Source of the DNA: Sphingomonas naasensis
GTDB taxonomy: Bacteria; Pseudomonadota; Alphaproteobacteria; Sphingomonadales; Sphingomonadaceae
Reading direction: 5' to 3'
Length of the DNA stretch: 64,000 bases
NCBI RefSeq assembly: GCF_004792695.1
Contig: NZ_SRXU01000005.1
Span: 1 to 64,000 of the forward strand
Every line of letters begins with the position of its first letter. The first letter of the stretch is position 1. The notes below the pieces were generated by a model, which had not been told where the DNA came from, did not search any database, and saw only the letters and a list, made by a program, of their open reading frames with translations. Below, piece after piece: positions 24,311 through 34,353 of the stretch. Position numbers and translations under genes: made by a program.

Positions 24311-25281
24311 CGGGCGTCCGCATATGCCGTCGCCGCGCGGTCGCCGCGGGCGAGCTTCCACAGCTCGCCCAGCGCCTGGAAGGCGAGGACCACCATCATC
24401 ACGATCAGGGTGATCCGGATCGACAGGTTGAGGCTCTGGGTCAGCCGGGCGAGGTCCTCGCCCTTGTCGGCAGCGATGACGGTGACCCAGGCACCCGCCT
24501 TGTAGAGCCCCGCGGCCATCGCGATCGTCGCCACCGAGATCGCGACGGTCAGCAGCGACTGGAACCGCCACAGCCGCGGCAGCAGCCATTTGACCAGATT
24601 GGCCACCAGCTGCGCCGAGGCGAGCACGAGGATCGGCAGATAATAATGGCCCCAGACCGGCGCCGGCTCGATGCGCAAAGCGGTGGTCGCGGCGATCGCG
24701 GGGAACGGCACCGCGCCGGTCCACCACAGCAGAAAGGCGATGCCGCAGCCGACCTCGAACGCCGCCTCCCACTGGCCCTTGCGCCGCGCGAGCGGGGCGG
24801 GCAGCTGCTCGGGGGTCCAGCGCACCAGCTGCTCGACCGGCCCGCCGAACCGCTCGAACAGCGCGAAGGCGAGCGTCACCACCGCGATCGCAGTGAAGAA
24901 GAAACCCCAGAGATCGCTGGTGATGCCGGTGACCATGTGGACGATGCTGCGATTGCCGAGCAACGTCGCGACCATCCCGATCGAGACGAACGAGAGCGCG
25001 CCGATGGTGAGCACCACGCGCAGCGCGAAGAGATAGAAGGGGAAGATGTCCGGCCCGATCAGATATTGCTGGCTGCGATAGCGCGAGGCGATCACCAGCG
25101 GATGGCCGAACTCCTTGAGCAGCGCGGCGAGCTCGTCGCGGCGAAGCGGACGACCGAGCCGGTCCTCGCGCATCTCCTGCCGCGTGGCGAGCTCGTCGTG
25201 CAGCTCGGCGATGATGTCGTCGGCCTTGTCCGCCGGCAGATTCTGCCGGACCGACGCGAGATAGCGTTCGATGAGGTCCAT
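24307..25281 (-). CDS. HAAS-domain integral membrane protein paired with PadR
   Basis: 324 residues. The N-terminal 80 residues (MDLIERYLASVRQNLPADKADDIIAELHDELATR) match the HAAS helical signalling domain, which typically occurs in operon with PadR regulators. About six or seven membrane helices follow (for example FPFYLFALRVVLTIGALSFVSIG and LTVAISVATIAMAAGLYKAG). It probably senses or regulates an envelope state; molecular role unknown. Its ATG shares a base with the PadR stop (TGATG), so the two are co-translated. Its TAG overlaps the convergent nucleotidyltransferase stop. Confidence 0.75.
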   Translation of the reverse strand: MDLIERYLASVRQNLPADKADDIIAELHDELATRQEMREDRLGRPLRRDELAALLKEFGHPLVIASRYRSQQYLIGPDIFPFYLFALRVVLTIGALSFVSIGMVATLLGNRSIVHMVTGITSDLWGFFFTAIAVVTLAFALFERFGGPVEQLVRWTPEQLPAPLARRKGQWEAAFEVGCGIAFLLWWTGAVPFPAIAATTALRIEPAPVWGHYYLPILVLASAQLVANLVKWLLPRLWRFQSLLTVAISVATIAMAAGLYKAGAWVTVIAADKGEDLARLTQSLNLSIRITLIVMMVVLAFQALGELWKLARGDRAATAYADAR

Positions 25282-25622
25282 CACTTGTCCTTTCCGGTAA
25301 GCCGCAGGATCGATTCCGAAATCGCGTTCCATTCGCCGAGCAGCCGGGCGAGAATCTCGAGCCCGTCTGGGGAGAGCCGGTAGAAGCGCTTGTTGCGCTT
25401 CGCCTCCTCGCGCCACTCGCTGGTCAGCAGCCCCTGTGCCTCGAGCCGGCGCAGCAGCGGATAGAGCGCGCCTTCGTCGATCGGCAGCCCGGCATCCTCG
25501 AGGCTGGTGCGCAGCGTGTAGCCGTAGCGCTCCTCGCGCAGCGCGCCGAGCACCGCCAGCACCAGCGAGCCGCGCCGAAGCTCGACGCGCAGCTTTTCGA
25601 ACAGGTCTTCTTCGAGGGGCAC
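25281..25622 (-). CDS. PadR family transcriptional regulator
   Basis: 113 residues, the short PadR-s1 form: winged helix with ELRRGSLVLAVLGALREERYGYTLR, ALYPLLRRLEAQGLLTSEW and the wing KRNKRFYRLSPDG, then a dimerisation helix. It begins with GTG 25622 and has no SD, so it may be leaderless or start slightly elsewhere. PadR proteins usually repress their own operon; a strong inverted repeat with ATGT/ACAT halves lies directly upstream. It is translationally coupled to the HAAS membrane protein. Confidence 0.88.
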   Translation of the reverse strand: MPLEEDLFEKLRVELRRGSLVLAVLGALREERYGYTLRTSLEDAGLPIDEGALYPLLRRLEAQGLLTSEWREEAKRNKRFYRLSPDGLEILARLLGEWNAISESILRLTGKDK

Positions 25623-25634
25623 TGCCGTGTCTCA

Positions 25635-25671
25635 CATGGTATGTGTCACACACTGTATGACACATAGTATG
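25635..25671. promoter_or_regulatory. PadR operator candidate
   Basis: TATGTGTCA (25640-25648) and TGACACATA (25658-25666) are perfect 9-bp inverted repeats with a 9-bp spacer, and the symmetry extends to CAT...ATG at the outer ends. ATGT-N-ACAT half-sites are the known PadR pattern. It sits 13 bp upstream of the padR start and should mediate autoregulation. Confidence 0.85.
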
Positions 25672-25699
25672 TATCGATGCAACATCCGGAATTTTGCCT

Positions 25700-25751
25700 A
25701 GCGGAACTCCGCTAAACCCCTGATTTCACCCGCCTCTCTATAATGAAATCA
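25700..25751 (+). promoter_or_regulatory. Promoter with two palindromes upstream of a secreted-protein gene
   Basis: A consensus -10 TATAAT lies at 25739-25744, about 50 bp before the gene at 25793. It is overlapped by the perfect 8-bp inverted repeat TGATTTCA (25721-25728) / TGAAATCA (25744-25751). Just upstream is the perfect palindrome AGCGGA-AC-TCCGCT (25700-25713). No good -35 was seen, so activator dependence is possible. Confidence 0.6.
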
Positions 25752-25792
25752 CCGGGCGAACGCGTGATCCCCATGCCGTCACCGGGGGGTGG

Positions 25793-26500
25793 ATGATGAA
25801 GCAGTTCGCACGATTCCTGTTGCCGCTGACCGCAGCGACGCTGTTCGCCGCGCCGGCCTGTGCCCAAGACTGGAGCGCCGTGCCGGCGTGGCCGGCAGCG
25901 CCCATGCCGCTGCGCGAAGCGCCGCCGGCACCGCCTGCGGGCGCGGCGCCCAACCAGATGATCCCGGCGCGCGACGCCGAGGGCAATTACGTCACGCCCA
26001 ACCGGAAGCTGAGCCGCGACGAGACCAGCTGGCACCTCCGCGCCGCGCTCAACGTCGCCGCGCTGGGCTGCCGCGACGCCGCCGAGGCCGAGACGGTCGC
26101 AGCGTACAACCGGCTGCTCCGCCAGCAGCGCGCGACGCTCGCCACGGCCGATGCCGGTGTGAAGAGCCTCTATCGCGCGCGCCTCGGCGCGGGCTGGGAG
26201 AGCGAGCACGACCGGCAGATGACCCGGGTCTATAATTTCTTCGCCCAGCCGACCGCGCATGACGGCTTCTGCCTCGCCGCGCGCGAAGTGCTCGCCGAGA
26301 TCGACGCGGTGACGCCCGACCGGTTCGCCGATTTCGCCGCCGGCGCGCTGCCGCGGCTCGAGGCGCCGTTCACTTCTTTCTATCGCGAGTATGACGCGTA
26401 TCGCACCGCTTATGCCGCGTGGCGGCAGGGCCCGCGCCCGGCGGTGACGATGGCCGCGATCGCGCCGGCACCGACCGGGTTCGGCGCGCTGGTGCCGTAA
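25793..26500 (+). CDS. Secreted protein of unknown function
   Basis: 235 residues with a Sec signal peptide (MMKQFARFLLPLTAATLFAAPACAQ, cleavage after ACA, about residue 24). A Pro/Ala-rich linker with PAPPAGAAPNQMIPARDAEGNYVTPNR precedes an alpha-helical domain: TSWHLRAALNVAALGC, AYNRLLRQQRATLATADAG, VYNFFAQPTAHDGFC and FYREYDAYRTAYAAWR. Two Cys in the helical domain could pair. No catalytic motif is recognisable. I recall similar proteins in sphingomonads, without function. GGGGGGTGG precedes the tandem ATG codons; ATG 25796 is an equally good start. Confidence 0.7.
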   Translation: MMKQFARFLLPLTAATLFAAPACAQDWSAVPAWPAAPMPLREAPPAPPAGAAPNQMIPARDAEGNYVTPNRKLSRDETSWHLRAALNVAALGCRDAAEAETVAAYNRLLRQQRATLATADAGVKSLYRARLGAGWESEHDRQMTRVYNFFAQPTAHDGFCLAAREVLAEIDAVTPDRFADFAAGALPRLEAPFTSFYREYDAYRTAYAAWRQGPRPAVTMAAIAPAPTGFGALVP

Positions 26501-26558
26501 CGACGCCGCGTCGACGGGGAGAATAGCGCGGGCCGACGCAATCTGTTAGCGCGGAGGC

Positions 26559-28838
26559 ATGGCCCTTACTGCCGCCGCTTCCGCCCGCGAAATCCTGACC
26601 CGCCTTCACGACGTGATGGCGAAACGGCTGCCGGCGCAATCGAAGCTCAACGCAGTCGCCGAGATCATCGGCACCGCGCTCGATAGCGAGGTCTGCTCGA
26701 TCTATCTGCTGCGCGAGGGCCTGCTCGAGCTGTTCGCGACGCGCGGGCTCGACCAGCAGGCGGTGCACGTCACCAAGCTGGCGCTCGGCGAGGGCCTGGT
26801 CGGCACGATCGCCGAGAATGTCGAGACGCTCAACCTCGACGAGGCGGCGACGCATCCCGACTTCGCCTATCGCCCCGAGACCGGCGAGGACCGGTTCCAC
26901 AGCTTCGCCGGCGTGCCGATCATCCGCCGCGAGCGCTCGGTGGGCGTGCTCGCGGTCCAGCATGTCGAGCCGCGGCGCTATGCCGAGGTCGAGATCGAGG
27001 CGCTGCAGACGGTGGCGATGGTGCTCTCCGAGCTGATCGCCAATGCCGACCTGATCGACACCGCGGCGAGCGCCGGCACCGACCGGCCGCAATCGACCGC
27101 GGCGACCCATGCGCAGGGCTTCAAGCTGGTCGAGGGCATGGCCGCCGGCGTCGCGGTCTATCACCAGCCGCGCATCGTCATCGAGCACACCGTCGCCGAG
27201 GACATCGAAGTCGAGCGGCATCGCGTCTATGCAGCGTTCGACAAGATGCGCGACCAGATCGAGCGTATGGCGAGCCAGGCCGAGTTCGGCGGCGGCGGCG
27301 AGCATGACGAGGTGCTCGCGACCTACAAGATGTTCGCGTACGACGAAGGCTGGTCGCGCCGGATCAACGAGGCGATCGATTCCGGCCTCACTGCCGAAGC
27401 GGCGATCGAGCGCGTCCAGCAGCGCACCCGCCAGCGCATGCGCGAGATCGACGATCCGCTGCTCCGCGACCGGATGCACGATCTCGAGGATCTGTCGAAC
27501 CGGCTGCTGCGCATCGTTTCGGGTCAGCTCGGCACCGCGGCGCAGCTGGGGCTGCGGCAGGATTCGATCCTGATCGCGCGCAACCTCGGCCCGGCCGAGC
27601 TGCTCGAATATGACCGGCGGCGGCTGAAGGGGGTGATCCTCGAGGAAGGCTCGCTCACCGCGCACGTCACGATCGTCGCGCGGGCGATGGGGGTGCCGGT
27701 GCTCGGGCGGGTGCGCACGGTCCGCCAGCTCGTCGCCGAGGGCGACATGCTGTTGCTCGACACGTCCGAAGAGAGCCTGTTCGTCCGGCCGAGCCAGGCG
27801 ATGCTCGAGGCGTTCGAGGCCAAGCTGGCGCTCAGCCAGAAGCGCCGCGCCGCCTTCGCGCAGCTGAAGGGCGAGGCGCCGGTGACGCGCGACGGCCACC
27901 GCGTCACCGTGATGGTCAATGCCGGGCTGCGCGACGATCTCGCCGCGCTCGACCTGACCGGCGCCGACGGGATCGGGCTGTTCCGCACCGAATTCCAGTT
28001 CCTCGTCTCGGCCACCCTGCCCCAGCGCGAGGGCCAGCGCCGGCTCTACAAGGATGTGCTCGACGCGGCGGGCGAGCGGCCGGTGGTGTTCCGCACGGTC
28101 GACATCGGCGGCGACAAGGCGCTGCCCTATCTCAACCACGACGCCGACGGCGAGGAAGAGAATCCGGCGATGGGCTGGCGCGCGCTGCGGCTCGCGCTCG
28201 ATCGCGACGGGCTGATGAAGGCGCAGGCGCGCGCGCTGATCGAGGCGGGCGCGGGGCGTTCGCTCAACATCATGTTCCCGATGGTCTCCGAGCCCTGGGA
28301 GTTCGACGCGGCGCGCGACCTGTTCGAGGCGCAGCGCGCATGGCTGGCGGCGCGCGGGCGCAAGATGCCGAGCGAGATCCGCTATGGCGCGATGCTCGAG
28401 GTGCCGGCGCTCGCCGAGGTGCTCGACCTGCTGCTGCCGAAGATCGACTTCCTGTCGATCGGCACCAACGATCTCACCCAGTTCCTGTTCGCCGCCGATC
28501 GCGCGCATCCCAAGCTGGCGCTGCGCTACGACTGGCTGAGCCCGTCGATCCTGCGCTTCGTCAAGCGCGTGGTCGACCAGGCGCATGCCGCCGGCGTGCC
28601 GGTGGCGGTGTGCGGCGAGATGGGCGGGCGACCGCTCGAGGCGATGGCGCTGATCGGGCTCGGCATCGACCGGCTGTCGATCACCCCGGCGGCGGTGGGG
28701 CCGATCAAGGCGATGGTGCGCTCGCTCGACCGCGAGCCGCTGATCGCGGCGATGCAGGGCTGGCTCGCCGACCCGCGCGGATCGCTGCGCGAGGTGCTCG
28801 CCGGCTGGGCCGGGCAACATTTGGTCGAGCTGGCCTGA
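26559..28838 (+). CDS. ptsP: Phosphoenolpyruvate-protein phosphotransferase PtsP (EI-Ntr)
   Basis: 759 residues. The N-terminal GAF domain (about 1-165; VCSIYLLREGLLELFATRGL, GVLAVQHVEP) marks the nitrogen-type EI. The phosphoacceptor His369 lies in LTAHVTIVARAMGVPVLG. The TIM-barrel PEP-binding part has GADGIGLFRTEFQF, NIMFPMVSEPWE, GAMLEVPAL, FLSIGTNDLTQFLFAADR and catalytic Cys685 in AVCGEMGG. It takes phosphate from PEP and starts the PTS-Ntr relay (NPr, EIIA-Ntr), which controls nitrogen, potassium and stress responses; the downstream partners are not in this window. The lysC-ptsP order of relatives is interrupted here by a 5-kb accessory stretch. Confidence 0.95.
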   Translation: MALTAAASAREILTRLHDVMAKRLPAQSKLNAVAEIIGTALDSEVCSIYLLREGLLELFATRGLDQQAVHVTKLALGEGLVGTIAENVETLNLDEAATHPDFAYRPETGEDRFHSFAGVPIIRRERSVGVLAVQHVEPRRYAEVEIEALQTVAMVLSELIANADLIDTAASAGTDRPQSTAATHAQGFKLVEGMAAGVAVYHQPRIVIEHTVAEDIEVERHRVYAAFDKMRDQIERMASQAEFGGGGEHDEVLATYKMFAYDEGWSRRINEAIDSGLTAEAAIERVQQRTRQRMREIDDPLLRDRMHDLEDLSNRLLRIVSGQLGTAAQLGLRQDSILIARNLGPAELLEYDRRRLKGVILEEGSLTAHVTIVARAMGVPVLGRVRTVRQLVAEGDMLLLDTSEESLFVRPSQAMLEAFEAKLALSQKRRAAFAQLKGEAPVTRDGHRVTVMVNAGLRDDLAALDLTGADGIGLFRTEFQFLVSATLPQREGQRRLYKDVLDAAGERPVVFRTVDIGGDKALPYLNHDADGEEENPAMGWRALRLALDRDGLMKAQARALIEAGAGRSLNIMFPMVSEPWEFDAARDLFEAQRAWLAARGRKMPSEIRYGAMLEVPALAEVLDLLLPKIDFLSIGTNDLTQFLFAADRAHPKLALRYDWLSPSILRFVKRVVDQAHAAGVPVAVCGEMGGRPLEAMALIGLGIDRLSITPAAVGPIKAMVRSLDREPLIAAMQGWLADPRGSLREVLAGWAGQHLVELA

Positions 28839-28946
28839 TCTTTCGCCCGATTTCCCTGCGCCAGCGTTGACAGGGCCTTTCGCCTGAGGGACACCCGCGC
28901 AAAGGCGGGAGCGAACCGGGCCGCAACCCTTCCGCCGGAGGCTAGA

Positions 28947-29804
28947 ATGGAAGGCGACAACGCCGAGAATCCGACGCTTTTCCCCGCCACCGTGGGGGAA
29001 AAACTGCGTGCGGCGCGCGAGGCGCAGAAGCTCGATCTGAGCGAGATCGCCAGCCGCACCCGCATCCCGCAGCGCCACCTCGAGGCGATCGAGCAATCGA
29101 ACTTCGCGAGCCTGCCCTCGGTGACCTATGCGATGGGCTTCGCGCGCGCCTATGCCCGCGCGGTGGGCGCCGACGAGACCGCGCTCGCGCGCGAGCTGCG
29201 CGCCGAGCTGGGCGATCGCCCGGAACGGCCGGCGCCGCCGCCCTCCTATGATTTCGACGAGCGCTCGCGGGTGCCGTCGCGCGGGATCGCGCTGGTCGGC
29301 GCGATCGTCGCGCTGCTCGTCGTGATCGGCGGCGCAGTGTGGTTTGGCACCGACTGGTTCCGCGGCAGCGCGGCGAGCGAGGAACCGGCGGTGGTGGAGA
29401 ATGTCACGACCGCCACGCCGGGCAACGCCGCCGCGCCCGCACCCGTGCCGGCGACCGGCGGGCAAGTGACTCTGGTCGCGCTCGACACGGTGTGGCTGCG
29501 CGTCACCGATGCGGGCGGCAAGCGGCTGTTCGAGAAGGAAATGGCGGCGGGCGAGCGCTATGACGTGCCCGCCGATGCCGACCGGCCGCGTGTGCGCACC
29601 GGGCGGCCCGATCGGATCCAGGTGCTGCTCAACGGCTCGAACATCGCGCCGCTCGGCACCGGGGTGCAGACGGTCGAGGCCGAGGTGAGCGCCGCGGCGC
29701 TGCAGGCGCGCGGCCAGACCGGCACGCCGCAACCCGTCGCGCCGGCGACGCCGCCCGCCGCAGCCGGCGCGGCGCCGGCTGGCAACACGACGGCGATACC
29801 TTAA
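28947..29804 (+). CDS. RodZ-like helix-turn-helix membrane protein (DUF4115)
   Basis: 285 residues. An N-terminal RodZ-type HTH (GEKLRAAREAQKLDLSEIASRTRIPQRHLEAIEQ) is followed by one transmembrane helix (about residues 112-132, IALVGAIVALLVVIGGAVWFG) and a periplasmic DUF4115 beta domain (VTLVALDTVWLRVTDAGGKRLFEKEMAAGE ... IQVLLNGSNIAPLG), then a Pro/Ala-rich tail. RodZ links MreB to the cell-wall machinery; this homologue probably does so or acts as a related shape factor. The start ATG 28947 follows GCCGGAGG at good spacing. It lies between ptsP and cpoB. Confidence 0.85.
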   Translation: MEGDNAENPTLFPATVGEKLRAAREAQKLDLSEIASRTRIPQRHLEAIEQSNFASLPSVTYAMGFARAYARAVGADETALARELRAELGDRPERPAPPPSYDFDERSRVPSRGIALVGAIVALLVVIGGAVWFGTDWFRGSAASEEPAVVENVTTATPGNAAAPAPVPATGGQVTLVALDTVWLRVTDAGGKRLFEKEMAAGERYDVPADADRPRVRTGRPDRIQVLLNGSNIAPLGTGVQTVEAEVSAAALQARGQTGTPQPVAPATPPAAAGAAPAGNTTAIP

Positions 29805-29887
29805 GGCTGGCGACAGGTGCGGCGTATCAGCTATACTGGCCGCAGCTTTATTAAATCCCGAAATCCTGCACCGGGGGGTGTGACGAC

Positions 29888-30826
29888 ATGCGTTATTGGT
29901 TGGCCGCGACAGCTCTGACGGCCCTTGTTGCCGGGACGGGCGCCGCCCATGCCCAGTCTAACGCGATCGAGGGCCGGGTCGACCGGCTCGAGCGCGAGAT
30001 GCGCGCAGTGCAGCGCAAGGTCTTCCCCGGCGGTGCCGGCCAGACGATCGAGCCGCAGATCGTCCCCGATGCCAGCATCGAGGCGCCGGGCACCCCGGCG
30101 GGGACCCCGCTCGCCGACCTGACCCAGCGCGTCGCCGCGCTCGAGAACCAGGTCCAGACGCTCACCGGCCAGGTCGAGCAGGACGGCTATCGCCTGAAGC
30201 AGCTCGAGGACGGCTTCGCCGCCTACAAGCGCGCGACCGACAGCCGGCTCAAGGCGCTGGAGGATGCCGCGTCGCCGGTGGCCGCGGGCAATTCGCCGGT
30301 GATCGCGCCGGTCGACCTCGCCGAGACGCCCGCGCGGCCGACCCGCCCGGCGCCGGCCGAGGACAAGCCCGCCGCCAAACCGAGCGGTACCCGAGCGCAG
30401 CAGGTCGCGGCGATCGAGAAGCCCAATAGCGGCGATCCGGCCGAGGACGGCTATCTCTATGGCTTCCGGCTATGGTCGGCGAAGCTCTATCCCGAGGCGC
30501 GCCGCGAGCTCGAAGCGGTGGCGACCAAATATCCGAATCATCGCCGCGCGAGCTATTCGCAGAACCTGCTCGGCCGGGCCTATCTCGACGCCGGCGCGCC
30601 GAGCCTCGCCGCGGTCGCCTTCTACGAGAACTACAAGAAGAACCCGAACGGCGAGCGCGCGCCCGATAGCCTATATTATCTGGCGCAGGCGCTGACCAAG
30701 CTGAAGAAGCCGGCGAGCGAAGTGTGCAAGGTCTATACCGAGCTCGACCAGCTTTACGGGGAGCGGCTGTCGGCGGAGATGAAGACCGGCGTCGCCGAGG
30801 GCCGTGCCGCGCAAAAGTGCAAATGA
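29888..30826 (+). CDS. cpoB: Cell division coordinator CpoB / Tol-Pal system protein YbgF
   Basis: 312 residues with a signal peptide (cleavage after AAHA, about residue 23). The N-terminal coiled-coil (IEGRVDRLEREMRAVQRKVF, then VAALENQVQTLTGQVEQ) trimerises in known CpoB. The C-terminal TPR domain starts near residue 190 (DGYLYGFRLWSAKLYPEARRELEAVATKYPNHRRASY) and includes ERAPDSLYYLAQAL. CpoB links Tol-Pal to peptidoglycan synthesis at division. tol and pal genes are not adjacent. The 3' end overlaps tilS by 23 bp. Confidence 0.92.
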   Translation: MRYWLAATALTALVAGTGAAHAQSNAIEGRVDRLEREMRAVQRKVFPGGAGQTIEPQIVPDASIEAPGTPAGTPLADLTQRVAALENQVQTLTGQVEQDGYRLKQLEDGFAAYKRATDSRLKALEDAASPVAAGNSPVIAPVDLAETPARPTRPAPAEDKPAAKPSGTRAQQVAAIEKPNSGDPAEDGYLYGFRLWSAKLYPEARRELEAVATKYPNHRRASYSQNLLGRAYLDAGAPSLAAVAFYENYKKNPNGERAPDSLYYLAQALTKLKKPASEVCKVYTELDQLYGERLSAEMKTGVAEGRAAQKCK

Positions 30827-31796
30827 GCGGGTGACGCTCGACCCGGCAGCGGTCGAGCGTTTCCGCCGTGACGTGAGCGCGCTCCATTCCTCCCCTCCGG
30901 GGAAGGATTTCAGCCTCGGCGTGGCGGTGTCCGGCGGTCCCGACAGCCTTGCGCTGCTGCTGCTCGCTGCCGCCGCTTTCCCCGGACGCGTGATCGCCGC
31001 GACGGTGGATCACGGATTGCGCCCCGAGGCCGCGGAGGAAGCGCGCTTCGTCGGCGAGATCTGCGAGGCGCGCGGCGTGCCGCACCATATCCTCACCGGC
31101 ACCGTCTCCCCCGGCAATGTTCAGGAAGGCGCGCGCGACTTGCGCTATGCCCTGCTCGCCGAATGGGCGGAGGGCCGAACGCGCCGGGTCGCCACCGCGC
31201 ACCAGCGCGACGACCTTGCCGAGACCTTCCTGATGCGCGCGCGCCGCGGCGCCGGGGTCGGCGGGCTGGCCGCGATGCCCGCCGCGCGGCCGCTGGGCGG
31301 GGCAACTCTGCTGCGGCCGCTGCTGGACTGGTCGCGCGCCGAACTGGCGGCGATCGTCGCGGCGGCGGGCCTCGCGCCGGTGCAGGACCCCTCGAACCGC
31401 GACCCGCGCTTCGATCGCGTCCGCATGCGGCGCCTGCTCGCCGAATCGCCCGAATTGCCCGCCGATCGACTGACGCTGGCGGCGCGAAACCTGCGCCATG
31501 CCGAGGACGCGCTGGCTTGGGCGGCCGCGCGCGAATGGCAGGCGCGCGGCGCGATCGACGGCGATTCGGTGCGGCTCGATGCGCGCGATCTGCCCTATGA
31601 ACTGGTGCGGCGCCTCGTCGAGCGCGCGGTGCGCGCCGCCGCGGCCGGCGACGGCGCGCCGCTTCGCGGCGAGAGCCTCGACCATCTCGTCGCGACGCTG
31701 CTTTCGGGCGGCACCGGTACGATTGCGGGGGTGAAAGCTTCGGCAAAACATGCTGAATGGCGTTTCAGCCTAGCTCCGGCGCGCCGATCACACTGA
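30804..31796 (+). CDS. tilS: tRNA(Ile)-lysidine synthetase
   Basis: 330 residues, short for TilS but usual where the C-terminal domains are reduced. The PP-loop SGGPDS is at residues 43-48; VDHGLRPEAAEEARFV, ATAHQRDDLAETFLMR and PLLDWSRAEL, plus QDPSNRDPRFDRVRMR, are standard TilS blocks. It modifies the CAU anticodon of minor tRNA-Ile, which is essential and functionally linked to IleRS in this window. ATG 30804 overlaps cpoB by 23 bp; GTG 30831 after a GCGGG is a possible later start. Confidence 0.93.
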   Translation: MPRKSANERVTLDPAAVERFRRDVSALHSSPPGKDFSLGVAVSGGPDSLALLLLAAAAFPGRVIAATVDHGLRPEAAEEARFVGEICEARGVPHHILTGTVSPGNVQEGARDLRYALLAEWAEGRTRRVATAHQRDDLAETFLMRARRGAGVGGLAAMPAARPLGGATLLRPLLDWSRAELAAIVAAAGLAPVQDPSNRDPRFDRVRMRRLLAESPELPADRLTLAARNLRHAEDALAWAAAREWQARGAIDGDSVRLDARDLPYELVRRLVERAVRAAAAGDGAPLRGESLDHLVATLLSGGTGTIAGVKASAKHAEWRFSLAPARRSH

Positions 31797-31810
31797 TCGA
31801 CGTTGTTCCA

Positions 31811-31842
31811 TTGCCATTAACCTGGCGGTGCCTATCTATGAT
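31811..31842 (+). promoter_or_regulatory. Candidate ftsH promoter
   Basis: TTGCCA at 31811-31816 followed by TATCTA (31833-31838, spacer 16) or TATGAT (31837-31842, spacer 20) lies 24-33 bp before ATG 31866. It is the only promoter-like pair in the 69-bp gap after tilS, giving ftsH its own start point. Confidence 0.4.
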
Positions 31843-31865
31843 GGGCGAAAGGTATCGAGCTCGAT

Positions 31866-33839
<1,974 letters not shown>

Positions 33840-33870
33840 GTTCAGTTGACGTTAAATGCGTCGCGACTAG

Positions 33871-33901
33871 CCCTCCCCCGAGCAATCGCGGGAGGGTTTT
33901 T
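33871..33901 (+). terminator. Rho-independent terminator after ftsH
   Basis: CCCTCCC-ccgagcaatcgc-GGGAGGG followed by TTTTTC. The 3' arm GGGAGGG is also the only SD-like sequence, eight bases before ATG 33905 of the next gene, so the hairpin may both end ftsH transcription and limit translation of any read-through. Confidence 0.88.
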
Positions 33902-33904
33902 CGT

Positions 33905-34276
33905 ATGCGGCATATGATGGTTGCGGCGGCGGTTCTGGGCCTGCTCACCCCGACAGGGGCGCAGGCGATGAGCGTCGCGCAATTCCTTGCCAAGGTGAAG
34001 GCGCTGCAGGCGCAGGGCCCGCTGGCCGCGCTCTCGCCCGATGCCGAGCTGGTCCGCCGCGAAGTCGCCTCGATCCGCGCCGCCTATACCGCCGAGCTGC
34101 GCGCGGCGCGCGCCGCCGGCAAGACGCCGCACAGCTGCCCGCCCGAGACGGGCAAGCCGAAGCTCACGCCGAAGCAGATGCTCGCCGAGCTCGAGAAGAT
34201 CCCGCCCGCCAAGCGTGGGATGAGCATGAAGGCGGCAGTCTACGCCTATATGAAACGGACCTATCCCTGCCGCTGA
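33905..34276 (+). CDS. Small secreted protein, first of a tandem pair
   Basis: 123 residues. A signal peptide (MRHMMVAAAVLGLLTPTGAQA, cleavage about residue 21) precedes a helical domain: SVAQFLAKVKAL, RREVASIRAAYTAELRAARAAGKTPHSCPP, then LTPKQMLAELEKIPPAKRGMSMKAAVYAYMKRTYPC. Two Cys (SCPP and the YPC end) are conserved in the neighbour at 34354, as is most of the C-terminal half, so the pair arose by duplication. Function unknown, periplasmic by prediction. Translation start relies on an SD within the ftsH terminator stem. Confidence 0.7.
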   Translation: MRHMMVAAAVLGLLTPTGAQAMSVAQFLAKVKALQAQGPLAALSPDAELVRREVASIRAAYTAELRAARAAGKTPHSCPPETGKPKLTPKQMLAELEKIPPAKRGMSMKAAVYAYMKRTYPCR

Positions 34277-34353
34277 GCGGGGCCGGCGACCGCGGCGAAT
34301 TCAGCCGGAGTTAAGCGCCGCGGGGCGAGCCTTGGCCGAAAAGGGGCTTCCGC

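Noticed and set aside
26370..29732. A 1,120-codon minus-strand frame across ptsP
   Set aside because: It is antisense to ptsP and the RodZ-like gene, both with full sets of motifs. Its Arg/His-rich composition is the usual high-GC shadow.
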